Below are positions 1 to 8,102 of a DNA stretch of 18,769 nucleotides, piece by piece. Source of the stretch: Candidatus Aminicenantota bacterium (GTDB lineage: Bacteria; Acidobacteriota; Aminicenantia; Aminicenantales; UBA8522); contig JAFGRZ010000053.1 of NCBI GenBank assembly GCA_016934895.1, forward strand, positions 1 to 18,769, given 5' to 3'. The position numbers and the translations under genes were made by a program. Position 1 is the stretch's first letter; every line of letters begins with the position of its first letter. Below the pieces are notes generated by a model. That model had not been told where the DNA came from. It was given only the letters and a program-made list of their open reading frames with translations, and did no database searches.

Positions 1-1119
1 AAAGGAGTCTCGTCCCTCGAGGACAGGAACGGCTGGCACGGGAAGCCGCTCCAGGAAAAGGACCTCGATAAAGCCCTTCAGGAGATCGGCCCCGCCCCTT
101 GCATCGATTCCAAGACGTTCGTCCGTCCACCCCGAAAGGCCCGGCGGCCGCGCTGGGTCAAGTCCTTCTCTTTCGAAAAAACGGCCTATGCCGACAAGAC
201 GGCCACACGACTGGCCTATGGGATCGGCCTCCAAAGCCTCGCCCGTGTCAACGGCTGGGTGGTCGCGCTCGACGGCGATGTCAAGAATTCCACTTACGCC
301 GACAAGTTCTTCGATTCCTTTCCGGAGAGATCCTTCCAATCGTTCATCGCCGAACAAAACATGGTCGGGATGGGGATGGGAATGTCGGCCAAGGGATTCA
401 TCCCCTTCATCGCCACTTTCGCGGCCTTTCTCAGCCGCGCCCACGATCAGGTCCGGATGGCCGCTTACTCTTTTGCCAACCTCAAACTGTGCGGCTCTCA
501 TGTGGGTGTGAGCATCGGCGAGGACGGACCCTCGCAGATGGGGCTCGAGGACCTGGCGATCTTCCGGCCGATCCCCGGATGCGTCGTCCTTTATCCGAGC
601 GACGCCTTTTCGGCCGAGGCCTGTGTCCAAGCGGCCGCCCGGCACCGGGGGCTCGTCTATATCCGGACAACCCGGCCGGCGACGCCGCTTCTGTATTCCC
701 GCGGGGAGAAATTTCCGGTGGGGGGCTCGAAGATCCTTCGCCGGGATGAGGGAGACGCGGTCACGGTCATCGCCGCCGGGATCACCGTATTCGAAGCCCT
801 GAAAGCCTGGGCGGAGCTGCAAAAGGAGAAGATCGGCCTGAGGATCATCGACGCCTATTCGGTCCAGCCCCTGGACCGGGCGACGATCCTCCGGGAGGTC
901 GCCGAAACCGGCGGCCGGGCGGTCGTCGTCGAGGACCATTTTCCCGCCGGTGGATTGGGCGAAGCGGTCGCCGCGGCTCTGGCCGGGAGCGCCCGGATCC
1001 GCCATCTCTGCGTCCGGGATCTTCCCCGTTCGGGCAAGCCCGCCGAGCTCCTGGACGCGTTCGGGATCAGTTCCTCCCACATCGTCCGCGCCGCTAAAAA
1101 GCTGATTGAACATTCTTGA
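1..1119 (+). CDS. tkt: Transketolase, C-terminal part (5' end outside window)
   Basis: The frame is open from base 1 and gives 372 residues, so roughly the first 250 residues of a short-form (about 620 aa) transketolase are missing. Transketolase moves two-carbon ketol units between sugar phosphates in the cytosolic non-oxidative pentose phosphate pathway, using thiamine diphosphate. Visible landmarks are the LEDRNGWHGKPL segment near window residues 6-17, the pyrimidine-domain motif IAEQNMVGMG with the conserved catalytic glutamate at window residue 118 (bases 352-354), GVSIGEDGPSQMGLEDLA, and a C-terminal domain with VEDHFPAGGLGEAV and PRSGKPAELLDAFGI. The wording of these motifs is closer to the animal-type short transketolase than to the longer E. 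coli TktA type, judged from memory of those sequences. The next gene starts 48 nt downstream. I see no terminator between them. Confidence 0.95.
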   Translation, partial: KGVSSLEDRNGWHGKPLQEKDLDKALQEIGPAPCIDSKTFVRPPRKARRPRWVKSFSFEKTAYADKTATRLAYGIGLQSLARVNGWVVALDGDVKNSTYADKFFDSFPERSFQSFIAEQNMVGMGMGMSAKGFIPFIATFAAFLSRAHDQVRMAAYSFANLKLCGSHVGVSIGEDGPSQMGLEDLAIFRPIPGCVVLYPSDAFSAEACVQAAARHRGLVYIRTTRPATPLLYSRGEKFPVGGSKILRRDEGDAVTVIAAGITVFEALKAWAELQKEKIGLRIIDAYSVQPLDRATILREVAETGGRAVVVEDHFPAGGLGEAVAAALAGSARIRHLCVRDLPRSGKPAELLDAFGISSSHIVRAAKKLIEHS

Positions 1120-1167
1120 ACCGCGCTTTTCACAAGCCGTGCCGGAGAATGCTCCTCCTCACAATCC

Positions 1168-1932
1168 ATGAAGAGATTTTTCTTTTTCGTGGCCGTTCTG
1201 TCCCTCGGCCTTCTTCCCGGGACCGGGCCGGTCCGGCAAAGTCCCTTTCCTGAATCCGGCACCGTCGTCCGGGTGGCTGACGGAGATACGGTCACGGTCA
1301 GGTTCTCCGACGGCATCGAGCGCCGGGTCCGGCTCATCGGCGTCGACGCGCCGGAAATGGAGGACGGGAGAGAGGAAGTGGCCTGGCGCGCATTTTTATC
1401 CCGAAGGTTCGTCTTCCATCATCTTTACCGCCGGGCCGTCCGGCTCAGCTATGACTTCGATCCGCTGGATGAGCACGGCCGCGTCCTGGCCTATGTGTGG
1501 GACGCCCGGGGTGGGCTTTTCAATGAGTTGATCATCCGCCGGGGATTCGCCGCGCCTTTCCTGAAATACCCGTTCCGCAAGGACTTCCAGAAGCGTTTCC
1601 GGGCGGCCGGCGCCGCGGCCAGGAAGGAGCGTCTCGGTTTCTGGAGGACGGATGAACCCGGGGAGATCCCGGTTTCCGAAGTCCGGGATCATTTCGGCGA
1701 AATCGTCGTGGTCCGTTTTCTCTGCGCCGAGGCGCTGGGAAGAGGGTCGTTTCTCGTCCTCCGCGCGGCCGATTCTGATTTCGAGGCCTTGATCCCCCGC
1801 GATCGGGTTTCCTTGTTCCCGGGGGCCGGATCCTTGGCCGGAAAGGAAGTGCGGCTGACCGGCCTTGCGGAGGAATTCGCCGGCCGTCCCCAGATCATCA
1901 TCTCCTTCCCGCGCCAGCTCCGGTTGACATGA
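1168..1932 (+). CDS. Secreted thermonuclease-like (SNase) protein with extra C-terminal domain
   Basis: The product has 254 residues. Residues 1-24 form a signal peptide (MKR then FFFFVAV and a hydrophobic stretch), so it should act outside the cytoplasm. Residues 30-160 are a staphylococcal-nuclease OB fold. The active-site pattern is intact: the ADGDTVTV calcium loop (D38, D40), R55/D60/E63 in VRLIGVDAPE, and R105 in DEHGRVLAYV, matching R35/D40/E43/R87 of the classical nuclease. It is therefore probably a calcium-dependent nuclease of DNA/RNA. Residues 165-254 form a second beta-rich segment, possibly another OB-like nucleic-acid-binding domain; this is inference, as I do not recognise a named family. 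The ribosome binding site is weak: a GGAG lies about 20 nt upstream. The stop codon overlaps the promoter of the next gene. Confidence 0.85.
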   Translation: MKRFFFFVAVLSLGLLPGTGPVRQSPFPESGTVVRVADGDTVTVRFSDGIERRVRLIGVDAPEMEDGREEVAWRAFLSRRFVFHHLYRRAVRLSYDFDPLDEHGRVLAYVWDARGGLFNELIIRRGFAAPFLKYPFRKDFQKRFRAAGAAARKERLGFWRTDEPGEIPVSEVRDHFGEIVVVRFLCAEALGRGSFLVLRAADSDFEALIPRDRVSLFPGAGSLAGKEVRLTGLAEEFAGRPQIIISFPRQLRLT

Positions 1933-1952
1933 ATTCCAGGTTGAATTATAAA
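1924..1952 (+). promoter_or_regulatory. Sigma70-type promoter overlapping the nuclease stop codon
   Basis: TTGACA (1924-1929, 6/6 consensus) is followed by a 17-nt spacer and TATAAA (1947-1952, 5/6). The predicted start of transcription is near 1959, just before the AAAGGAG ribosome binding site (about 1962-1968) of the sortilin-like gene. The -35 box is formed by the last two sense codons of the nuclease, and its stop TGA (1930-1932) falls in the spacer. This indicates separate transcription of the downstream gene. Not tested experimentally. Confidence 0.65.
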
Positions 1953-1976
1953 GCCATTGAAAAAGGAGTCCGATCA

Positions 1977-4900
1977 ATGGTTACTTCCAGGTCACTTTCA
2001 AAAGTCGCGACCCTGCTGATCGGCGGCGGCCTCATTCTCTCTCTCAGCGCTTGGAGCGCTCCGGCCCAGCGCGAGCGCAGCCGGCCTCTTTCTTACGACT
2101 CGAGCCTCTATTCAGCCATGGAGTGGCGCTTGATCGGTCCTTTCCGGGGCGGCCGGGTGACGGCCGTGGCCGGCCTGCCGGACCGGTCCCACACCTATTA
2201 TTTCGGCGCCACGGGCGGAGGGGTTTGGAAGACCGAGGATGGAGGCCTCAGCTGGACGTGCGTTTCGGACGGTTTTTTCAAAACGGGCTCGGTCGGGGCC
2301 ATCGCCGTCTCCGAACTTGACCCGAACGTCATCTACGTGGGGATGGGAGAAGCCCCTATCCGGGGCGACGTCTCTCACGGCGACGGGGTCTATAAATCCA
2401 TGGACGCCGGCAAGACCTGGAAGCAGGTCGGGCTGGCCGATACCCGGCAGATCTCCCGCGTCCGCATCCATCCCCGGGATCCGGGCCTGGTTTATGTCGC
2501 CGCCCTCGGCCATGTTTACGGGCCGAACATGGACCGGGGAATATTCCGCACCAAAGACGGCGGCCAAGCCTGGGAAAAGATTCTTTTCCGGAACAAGGCC
2601 ACCGGGGCCATCGACCTGGCCATGGATCCCTCCAACCCGCGGGTGCTCTACGCGGCTTTATGGGAGGCCGGACGGACTCCCTACAGCTTGACCAGCGGCG
2701 GCCCGGGGAGCGGGCTGTTCAAGTCCGTCGATGGAGGGGACACCTGGACCGAGATCTCGCGAAACAAAGGCCTCCCTCAAGGAATTCTGGGAAAGATCGG
2801 CGTCACGGTCTGTCCCGCCCGGCCCGAGCGCGTTTGGGCGATCGTCGAAGCCGAGGACGGAGGCGTCTTCCGTTCGGACGACGGGGGAGAAACCTGGGAG
2901 AAGGTCAACGAGGAGCGCCGCCTCCGCCAGCGGGCCTGGTACTACAGCCGGATCTATGCCGATCCCCAGGATAGCGAGACCGTCTATGTCCTCAACACCG
3001 GTTTCTACCGCTCGACAGACGGCGGCAAGACCTACTCCGCCGTCCGGGTGCCGCACGGGGACAATCATGACCTTTGGATCGATCCCGGGAACCCGCGCCG
3101 GATGATCAACTCCAACGACGGCGGCGCCAACGTGACCGAAAACGGCGGTCTTTCCTGGACGGCCCAGGACAAACAGCCGACTGCTCAACTCTACCATGTC
3201 GCCGTGGACGACCGCTTTCCCTACTGGGTCTACGGAGCCCAGCAGGACAACTCCACGCTGCGCATCGCCAGCCGCACCGACGGCGCCGCGATCACGTCGT
3301 CCGACTGGCACGCCGTGGGCGGAGGGGAGAGCGGATTCGTCGTCCCCCGGCCCGGCAACCCGGACATCGTTTATGCGGGCAGCTACGGAGGCCTCATCAC
3401 CCGCTGGGATGCCCGGACGCGGCAGCAGAGGATCATCACGGCCTGGCCGGAGAACCCGATGGGAGCCGGGGCGGACGTTCTGAGATACCGCTACCAGTGG
3501 ACGGCCCCGATCGTCGTCTCGCGACATAACCCCGACGTCCTTTACCACGCCGCCCAGATGCTGTTCAAGACCACGAACGAGGGACAGAGCTGGGAGGTTA
3601 TCAGTCCCGACCTGAGCACCAACGACAAGGACAGACAACGATCCTCCGGCGGACCGATCACCCAGGACAACACAAGCGTCGAGTATTATTGCACCATTTT
3701 CGCCCTCGCCGAATCCTTCCAGGATCCGGATATCCTCTGGGCGGGAACGGACGACGGGCTCGTCCATCTGACCCGTGACGGCGGCCGGACGTGGGAGAAC
3801 GTCACCCCCCGCGAGCTTCCCAGGTGGAGCCTCATCAGCATGATCGAACTTTCGACCTTCGACCCGGCGGCCGCCTATCTGGCCGTCGACCGGCACGAGC
3901 TCGACGACTTCCGGCCCTTTATCTACAAGACCGAGGATTTCGGCCGGACGTGGAGGCCGATCGGCGCCGGCCTTCCCCGGAATACTTTCGTGCGGGCCGT
4001 CAGGGAAGATCCCAAGCGCAAGGGGCTTCTTTACGCGGGGACGGAGACGGGTGTGTTCGTCTCGTTCAACGACGGAGCGACCTGGCAGTCGCTCCAGCTC
4101 AACCTGCCCGTCGTGCCCATCCACGACCTGGTCGTCAAAGACGACGACCTGGTCGTCGCCACCCACGGCCGCTCCTTCTGGATCCTGGATGATCTCTGCC
4201 CGCTCCATCAACTCGACGAGAAGGTCGCGACGGCGGGCGTCTACCTTTTCAAGCCGCGCGACGCCTACCGGCGACACGCCGGGAGCTACCCGGATCCGAG
4301 CGCCGGCCGGAACCCGCCGGCGGGAACGGTCATCTATTATTATTTCAAGGAAAAGCCGGAACAGGACATAGTCCTCGAGATCATGGACTCCAACGGGGCC
4401 TTGATCAAGACGTTCTCCAGCCGGGCCGAGGCGGATGAGGGGCGGGAGGATGAGTCCGGACGGATGTCGCGGGGCGCGCAGAGCCGGCGCCTGCCGGCCG
4501 AAGCCGGGATGAACCGCTTCGTCTGGAATATGCGCTATCCCGACGCGGAGCGGGTTCCCGGCGCGGTCCTCTGGGGGGGATCGACGTCCGGCCCGATCGC
4601 TGTCCCGGGCATCTACCAGGCCAAGTTGACGGTCGGCGAGGAGACGCAGATCCGCGAATGGGAGTGGAAGATCGATCCCCGGATCGAGGCTTCGCCCCAG
4701 GACCTCCGGGAGCAGTTCGATTTTCTGATCGAGATCCGCGACGCCCTCAGCGGGGTCAACACCGCGGTCAACACGCTTCGGCGGATCCGGTCCAAAGTCG
4801 GGACGGTCCTCCAGGACATCCAGGAGCGTCCGGAAAGCCGCGCCGCCGTCGAAGCGGGCGAAGAGATCCGGAAAAAGTTGACCGGTATCGAGGATATCCT

Positions 4901-5156
4901 CATTCAGGCCAAGTCCAAGAGCGGCCAGGATCCGCTTAACTATCCGATCCGGCTCGACAACAAGATCGCCGCCCTGGCCTCGGTTGTGGCCGCGGCCGAC
5001 GCCCGGCCGACCGACCAGTCCCGTGCTCTGTTCAAGGAACTGATGGATAAGGCCGATCCCGAGATCGCCAAGCTCAAGGAGATCGTGGACACCGACGTCC
5101 CGCGGCTGAACCGCCTGTTGAATGACGCCGGCATCCCGCACATCATCATCGAATGA
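1977..5156 (+). CDS. Secreted sortilin/VPS10-like Asp-box (BNR) repeat protein
   Basis: A 1059-residue protein. I place the start at ATG 1977, not the in-frame ATG 1929, because AAAGGAG lies 8-9 nt upstream and the promoter candidate predicts a transcript beginning near 1959. From this start a clean signal peptide follows (MVTSRSLSKVATLLIGGG..., cleavage near SAPA|Q, residues 30/31). At least ten Asp-box motifs (S/T-x-D-x-G-x-T-W type) can be read, for example KTEDGGLSWT (residues 85-94), KSMDAGKTWK, RSDDGGETWE, LTRDGGRTWE and KTEDFGRTWR, so the first 750 residues should form one or two beta-propellers of the sortilin/BNR class. An Ig/FlgD-like beta segment (around VIYYYFKEKPEQDIVLEIMD) follows, then a helical C-terminal tail. 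Such proteins are often annotated as glycosyl hydrolases, but I see no evidence of catalysis. A role in binding or processing extracellular protein or glycan is possible. Confidence 0.9.
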   Translation: MVTSRSLSKVATLLIGGGLILSLSAWSAPAQRERSRPLSYDSSLYSAMEWRLIGPFRGGRVTAVAGLPDRSHTYYFGATGGGVWKTEDGGLSWTCVSDGFFKTGSVGAIAVSELDPNVIYVGMGEAPIRGDVSHGDGVYKSMDAGKTWKQVGLADTRQISRVRIHPRDPGLVYVAALGHVYGPNMDRGIFRTKDGGQAWEKILFRNKATGAIDLAMDPSNPRVLYAALWEAGRTPYSLTSGGPGSGLFKSVDGGDTWTEISRNKGLPQGILGKIGVTVCPARPERVWAIVEAEDGGVFRSDDGGETWEKVNEERRLRQRAWYYSRIYADPQDSETVYVLNTGFYRSTDGGKTYSAVRVPHGDNHDLWIDPGNPRRMINSNDGGANVTENGGLSWTAQDKQPTAQLYHVAVDDRFPYWVYGAQQDNSTLRIASRTDGAAITSSDWHAVGGGESGFVVPRPGNPDIVYAGSYGGLITRWDARTRQQRIITAWPENPMGAGADVLRYRYQWTAPIVVSRHNPDVLYHAAQMLFKTTNEGQSWEVISPDLSTNDKDRQRSSGGPITQDNTSVEYYCTIFALAESFQDPDILWAGTDDGLVHLTRDGGRTWENVTPRELPRWSLISMIELSTFDPAAAYLAVDRHELDDFRPFIYKTEDFGRTWRPIGAGLPRNTFVRAVREDPKRKGLLYAGTETGVFVSFNDGATWQSLQLNLPVVPIHDLVVKDDDLVVATHGRSFWILDDLCPLHQLDEKVATAGVYLFKPRDAYRRHAGSYPDPSAGRNPPAGTVIYYYFKEKPEQDIVLEIMDSNGALIKTFSSRAEADEGREDESGRMSRGAQSRRLPAEAGMNRFVWNMRYPDAERVPGAVLWGGSTSGPIAVPGIYQAKLTVGEETQIREWEWKIDPRIEASPQDLREQFDFLIEIRDALSGVNTAVNTLRRIRSKVGTVLQDIQERPESRAAVEAGEEIRKKLTGIEDILIQAKSKSGQDPLNYPIRLDNKIAALASVVAAADARPTDQSRALFKELMDKADPEIAKLKEIVDTDVPRLNRLLNDAGIPHIIIE

Positions 5157-5237
5157 GGAGAAAGAAAAAAACGCCGTGCCACCCATTTTTAGCCGATGGT
5201 AAGGTGGAGAGAAGAAAATCGAGCGTGTCAAATCGTG

Positions 5238-6656
5238 ATGGATGAGAAATTGACCGCTGACATCATGAGGCGGCTGGCCGCCGTTGTCGGCCCGGAAAAC
5301 GTTCTTTCCGACCGGGAGGAGATAGAGGATTACAGCCACGACGAATTCTCGCTCCGGGACATCCGGCGCTATCCCGATGCCGTTGTCAAACCGCGGCGCA
5401 CCGAGGAGGTGGCGGCCCTCCTGCGGCTGGCCGACGAGGCGCGTCTACCCGTGACCCCGCGCGGGGGAGCCACCGGCCTGTGCGGCGGCTGCGTGCCGGC
5501 TCACGGCGGGATCGTTCTTTCGCTCGAAAAAATGAACCGGATCGTCGAGATCGACCGCGACAATCAGATGGCGGTCGTCGAGCCGGGGGTGACACTGGGC
5601 GAGTTCATCCGGGCCGTCGAGGAGACCGGGCTCTCGTTTCCGCCTCATCCCGGGGACGAAAGCGCCATGATGGGCGGGCTCATCGCCACCAACGCCGGCG
5701 GCAGCCGGGCCGTCAAGTACGGGGTTATCCGCAACTATGTCCGCGGCCTGGAGGTCGTCCTGCCGCGCGGTGAGGTCATCCGCCTGGGAGGGAAGATCGT
5801 CAAGAGCAGCACCGGCTACAGCCTCCTTCATCTTTTGATCGGATCGGAAGGGACGCTGGGGATCATCACCGGGGCCGTCATCCAGCTTCTTCCGGCCGCG
5901 CCCCTGACGCGGTCGCTGGTCATTCCCTTCGACGACGTCGACGGCGCCGTCGAGACAGTGCCCCTGTTGATGGGCCGGAAGATCATGCCTCTGGCCGTCG
6001 AATTCATCGAACAGGAGGTCATCCGCGTCACCGAGGATTTCCTCCGCAAGCGCTGGCCGGCGCAGTCCGGGCGGACTTCGCTGCTCGTCATTCTCGAAGC
6101 GTCGAGCGAGGAAGAGATGGACCGGCTCAGCCAGGAGGTCGCCGAGGTTTGCCTCGAAAAGGGGGCCGGGGACGTCTTCATCGCCGATACGCCCAAGAAA
6201 CAGGATCTCGTCCTCGACATCCGGAGCAAGATCTACGAGGCCATCAAGTCCGAGACGATCGAGATCCTGGATATCTCGATTCCCCGGGCCGAGATTCCCG
6301 GGCATGTCCGGCGCGTCCGCGAGATCGCCCGGGAGCACGGCATCTGGCTGCCGACCTTCGGCCATGCGGCCGACGGAAACGTCCATACTCACATTATGAA
6401 GGCCCGGTATGAGGACGGCCGGATGGTCCCCGTTCCGGAAGAGGGCTGGCGGGACAAGGTGGACAAAGTCCGCCGGGACATCTATGCCGACGCCGGAGAA
6501 AGGGGCGGCGTCATCTCGGGGGAACACGGCATCGGGTTGGTCAAAAAGCCGTTCCTCTCCCTGGCCCTGGATGATGTCCAGCTCGAGCTGATGAAGGGGA
6601 TCAAGCGGCTCTTCGACCCCCACGGCATTCTCAATCCGGGAAAGATATTCGATTGA
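5238..6656 (+). CDS. FAD-linked 2-hydroxyacid dehydrogenase, GlcD/D-lactate dehydrogenase type
   Basis: A flavoprotein of 472 residues from ATG 5238; an in-frame ATG at 5196 would add 14 residues that look unlike the family start. Family members oxidise 2-hydroxyacids such as glycolate, D-lactate or 2-hydroxyglutarate. The N-terminal FAD-binding (PCMH-type) domain shows PRGGATGLCGG (residues 74-84), PPHPGDESAMMGGLIATNAGG and GSEGTLGIIT. The C-terminal FAD-oxidase domain shows GHAADGNVHTH (from about 375) and GGVISGEHGIG (from about 423), both hallmark motifs containing substrate/metal-binding histidines. No GlcE or Fe-S GlcF partner is adjacent or fused, so its electron acceptor is unknown. 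A ribosome binding site is not obvious for either start: GGTGGAG at 5203-5209 is 28 nt from ATG 5238. The substrate cannot be assigned from sequence. Confidence 0.9.
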   Translation: MDEKLTADIMRRLAAVVGPENVLSDREEIEDYSHDEFSLRDIRRYPDAVVKPRRTEEVAALLRLADEARLPVTPRGGATGLCGGCVPAHGGIVLSLEKMNRIVEIDRDNQMAVVEPGVTLGEFIRAVEETGLSFPPHPGDESAMMGGLIATNAGGSRAVKYGVIRNYVRGLEVVLPRGEVIRLGGKIVKSSTGYSLLHLLIGSEGTLGIITGAVIQLLPAAPLTRSLVIPFDDVDGAVETVPLLMGRKIMPLAVEFIEQEVIRVTEDFLRKRWPAQSGRTSLLVILEASSEEEMDRLSQEVAEVCLEKGAGDVFIADTPKKQDLVLDIRSKIYEAIKSETIEILDISIPRAEIPGHVRRVREIAREHGIWLPTFGHAADGNVHTHIMKARYEDGRMVPVPEEGWRDKVDKVRRDIYADAGERGGVISGEHGIGLVKKPFLSLALDDVQLELMKGIKRLFDPHGILNPGKIFD

Positions 6657-6687
6657 ACGTCAACATTCGTGATCAAAGGAGAGCGCC

Positions 6688-7692
6688 ATGGTTGACCTGG
6701 CCACAACCTACCTGGGATTGAAGCTTAGAAATCCGATCGTTGTCGGCTCCTGCGGGCTGACCCGCACAGTGGAAGGCGTCGTCCGCTGTCAGGAGGCGGG
6801 CGCCGGAGCCGTCGTTCTCAAGTCCTTTTTCGAGGAGCAGTTCTCGAAAGAACTGGAGGCGGCTGACCAAGGCGCCTGGACTTTTCCCGAGGCCAGGGAT
6901 TACCTGGAGAAAGGGGGCCTTCTCGAATACACGACGGATGATCTGAGCCGGTTGATCGAAAAGGCCAAGGCCGGAACGGAAATCCCGGTGATCGCCAGCA
7001 TCAACTGCCGGACGGCGCGCCTCTGGCCGAGGTTCGCCCGGCAGTTCGAGAACGCCGGGGCCGACGCTGTCGAGCTCAACATCTTTTTCCTTCCTCTTGA
7101 CCCCAAGACAGCCGGCCTTGAGTATGAGCGGCTCCACTTCGAGATCGTCAAGGAGGTGGCCGCCGCGGTGTCCATTCCCGTCTCGGTCAAGCTCTCGCCT
7201 TATCTCACCTCCATTCCGCACCTGGGACAGAGACTGGTTGAGGCCGGGAGCCGGGCGCTGGTCTTGTTCAACTGGTTCATGCAGCCGGATATCGACGTCA
7301 AACGGATGAACACCCGGAGCGCGATCGGCCGGGGCGATTTTCATTTGAGCCTGCGCTGGGTCGGATTGTGTGCCGGCCGGCTAAACTGCGATATTGCCTC
7401 CTCGGGGGGAGTCCGGCGCTCTGAAGATGTCGTCAAGCTCATCCTGGCCGGAGCCGCGGCGGTCCAGGTCGCCTCGCTCTTCCTCCGGGAGGGGATTGGG
7501 AAGCTGGGGACCTTGATTCAGGGACTGGAGGCCTGGATGGAGGAGCACGGTTACGCCTCGATCGCCGATTTTCAAGGAGAAATGTCCTTCAAACAGCAGG
7601 ACTTGTCGCATAAAGAAGCGTCCGCGGCCGAAGCCTATTTCCGGTCTCAATATCTGGAAACGTTTCGGGAAAGCACTGAGAAATCCAAATAG
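6688..7692 (+). CDS. Dihydroorotate dehydrogenase-like FMN protein, atypical active site
   Basis: A TIM-barrel protein of 334 residues, preceded by AAAGGAG (6675-6681) at good spacing. The opening MVDLATTYLGLKLRNPIVVG, VVLKSFFEEQ (K45), the strand VSVKLSP (K168) and the phosphate-binding end SSGGVRRSEDVVK...GAAAVQVASLFLREG place it in the class 1 DHOD superfamily, specifically the group usually called dihydroorotate dehydrogenase-like. True class 1 enzymes carry a catalytic cysteine in a motif of the type NxSCPN; here the equivalent segment reads ELNIFFLPLDP (from residue 129), without Cys or Ser. It probably binds FMN but need not oxidise dihydroorotate. No other pyrimidine genes are nearby. 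The ACT-domain gene begins 11 nt downstream, so the two are likely co-transcribed. Confidence 0.85.
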   Translation: MVDLATTYLGLKLRNPIVVGSCGLTRTVEGVVRCQEAGAGAVVLKSFFEEQFSKELEAADQGAWTFPEARDYLEKGGLLEYTTDDLSRLIEKAKAGTEIPVIASINCRTARLWPRFARQFENAGADAVELNIFFLPLDPKTAGLEYERLHFEIVKEVAAAVSIPVSVKLSPYLTSIPHLGQRLVEAGSRALVLFNWFMQPDIDVKRMNTRSAIGRGDFHLSLRWVGLCAGRLNCDIASSGGVRRSEDVVKLILAGAAAVQVASLFLREGIGKLGTLIQGLEAWMEEHGYASIADFQGEMSFKQQDLSHKEASAAEAYFRSQYLETFRESTEKSK

Positions 7693-7703
7693 AAGGGGGA
7701 ATC

Positions 7704-8087
7704 ATGGAACGCATCACCGAAATCTTCGTCGTCCTGGAAAACCGGCCGTCCACTCTGGGTGAGCTGTGCGGCCATCTCGCCGAAAACGACATCAACATCG
7801 AAGCGATCGGCGTCTTCCAGGACACGGCCAAGCTCTACGTCAAGAACGTCAGCAAGGCGATGAAGATCCTCAACAAACTGAACTACACGACGGAGCTGCG
7901 GGATGTGCTCAAGGTGGATCTGGAAAACCGCCCGGGCGATCTTGCCGAACTGACGACCAAACTCGGGAACCGCGGGATCAATATCGATTATGCCTATGGG
8001 ACCTTGAGCCGGAAAGGGAATACCATCTCGATGATCCTCGACGTCTCCGACATCGAAAAAGCCCAGGCCGTCCTGAGCGGAGGATGA
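7704..8087 (+). CDS. Tandem ACT-domain protein
   Basis: A small protein of 127 residues consisting only of two ACT domains (about residues 4-62 and 68-127). Each begins with the characteristic beta strand and helix, VVLENRPSTLGELCGHLAENDINIEAI in the first and VDLENRPGDLAELTTKLGNRGINIDY in the second. ACT domains are regulatory modules that bind amino acids or similar small ligands, usually at dimer interfaces; the N-R-P-G-D-L-A-E-L turn is the usual ligand-site signature. There is no enzymatic domain, so it could be a stand-alone regulatory subunit or ligand sensor. It lies 11 nt after the DHOD-like gene with AAGGGGG as ribosome binding site, suggesting a functional link, though the partner is unproven. 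The gene converges on the receiver gene 15 nt away, with no clear terminator between. Confidence 0.88.
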   Translation: MERITEIFVVLENRPSTLGELCGHLAENDINIEAIGVFQDTAKLYVKNVSKAMKILNKLNYTTELRDVLKVDLENRPGDLAELTTKLGNRGINIDYAYGTLSRKGNTISMILDVSDIEKAQAVLSGG

Positions 8088-8102
8088 GAGGCGGCCGGCG
8101 CG

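Noticed and set aside
1120..1167. Terminator or promoter between transketolase and the nuclease gene.
   Set aside because: Only a weak GGAG/CTCC pairing was seen, with no T-run and no matched -35/-10 pair.
5157..5237. Possible leader hairpin or riboswitch before the GlcD-type gene (CCACC pairing with GGTGG).
   Set aside because: Only short interrupted pairing with a bulge; no conserved riboswitch core is visible.
2658..5339. A very long open frame (893 codons) on the minus strand opposite the sortilin-like gene.
   Set aside because: It is antisense to a protein with a promoter, ribosome binding site, signal peptide and repeated Asp-box motifs. Its own translation has no recognisable domain, and long antisense frames are expected in GC-rich DNA.
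5445..6623. Open frame of 392 codons on the minus strand opposite the GlcD-type gene.
   Set aside because: Antisense shadow of a clearly conserved flavoprotein; the product has no family features.
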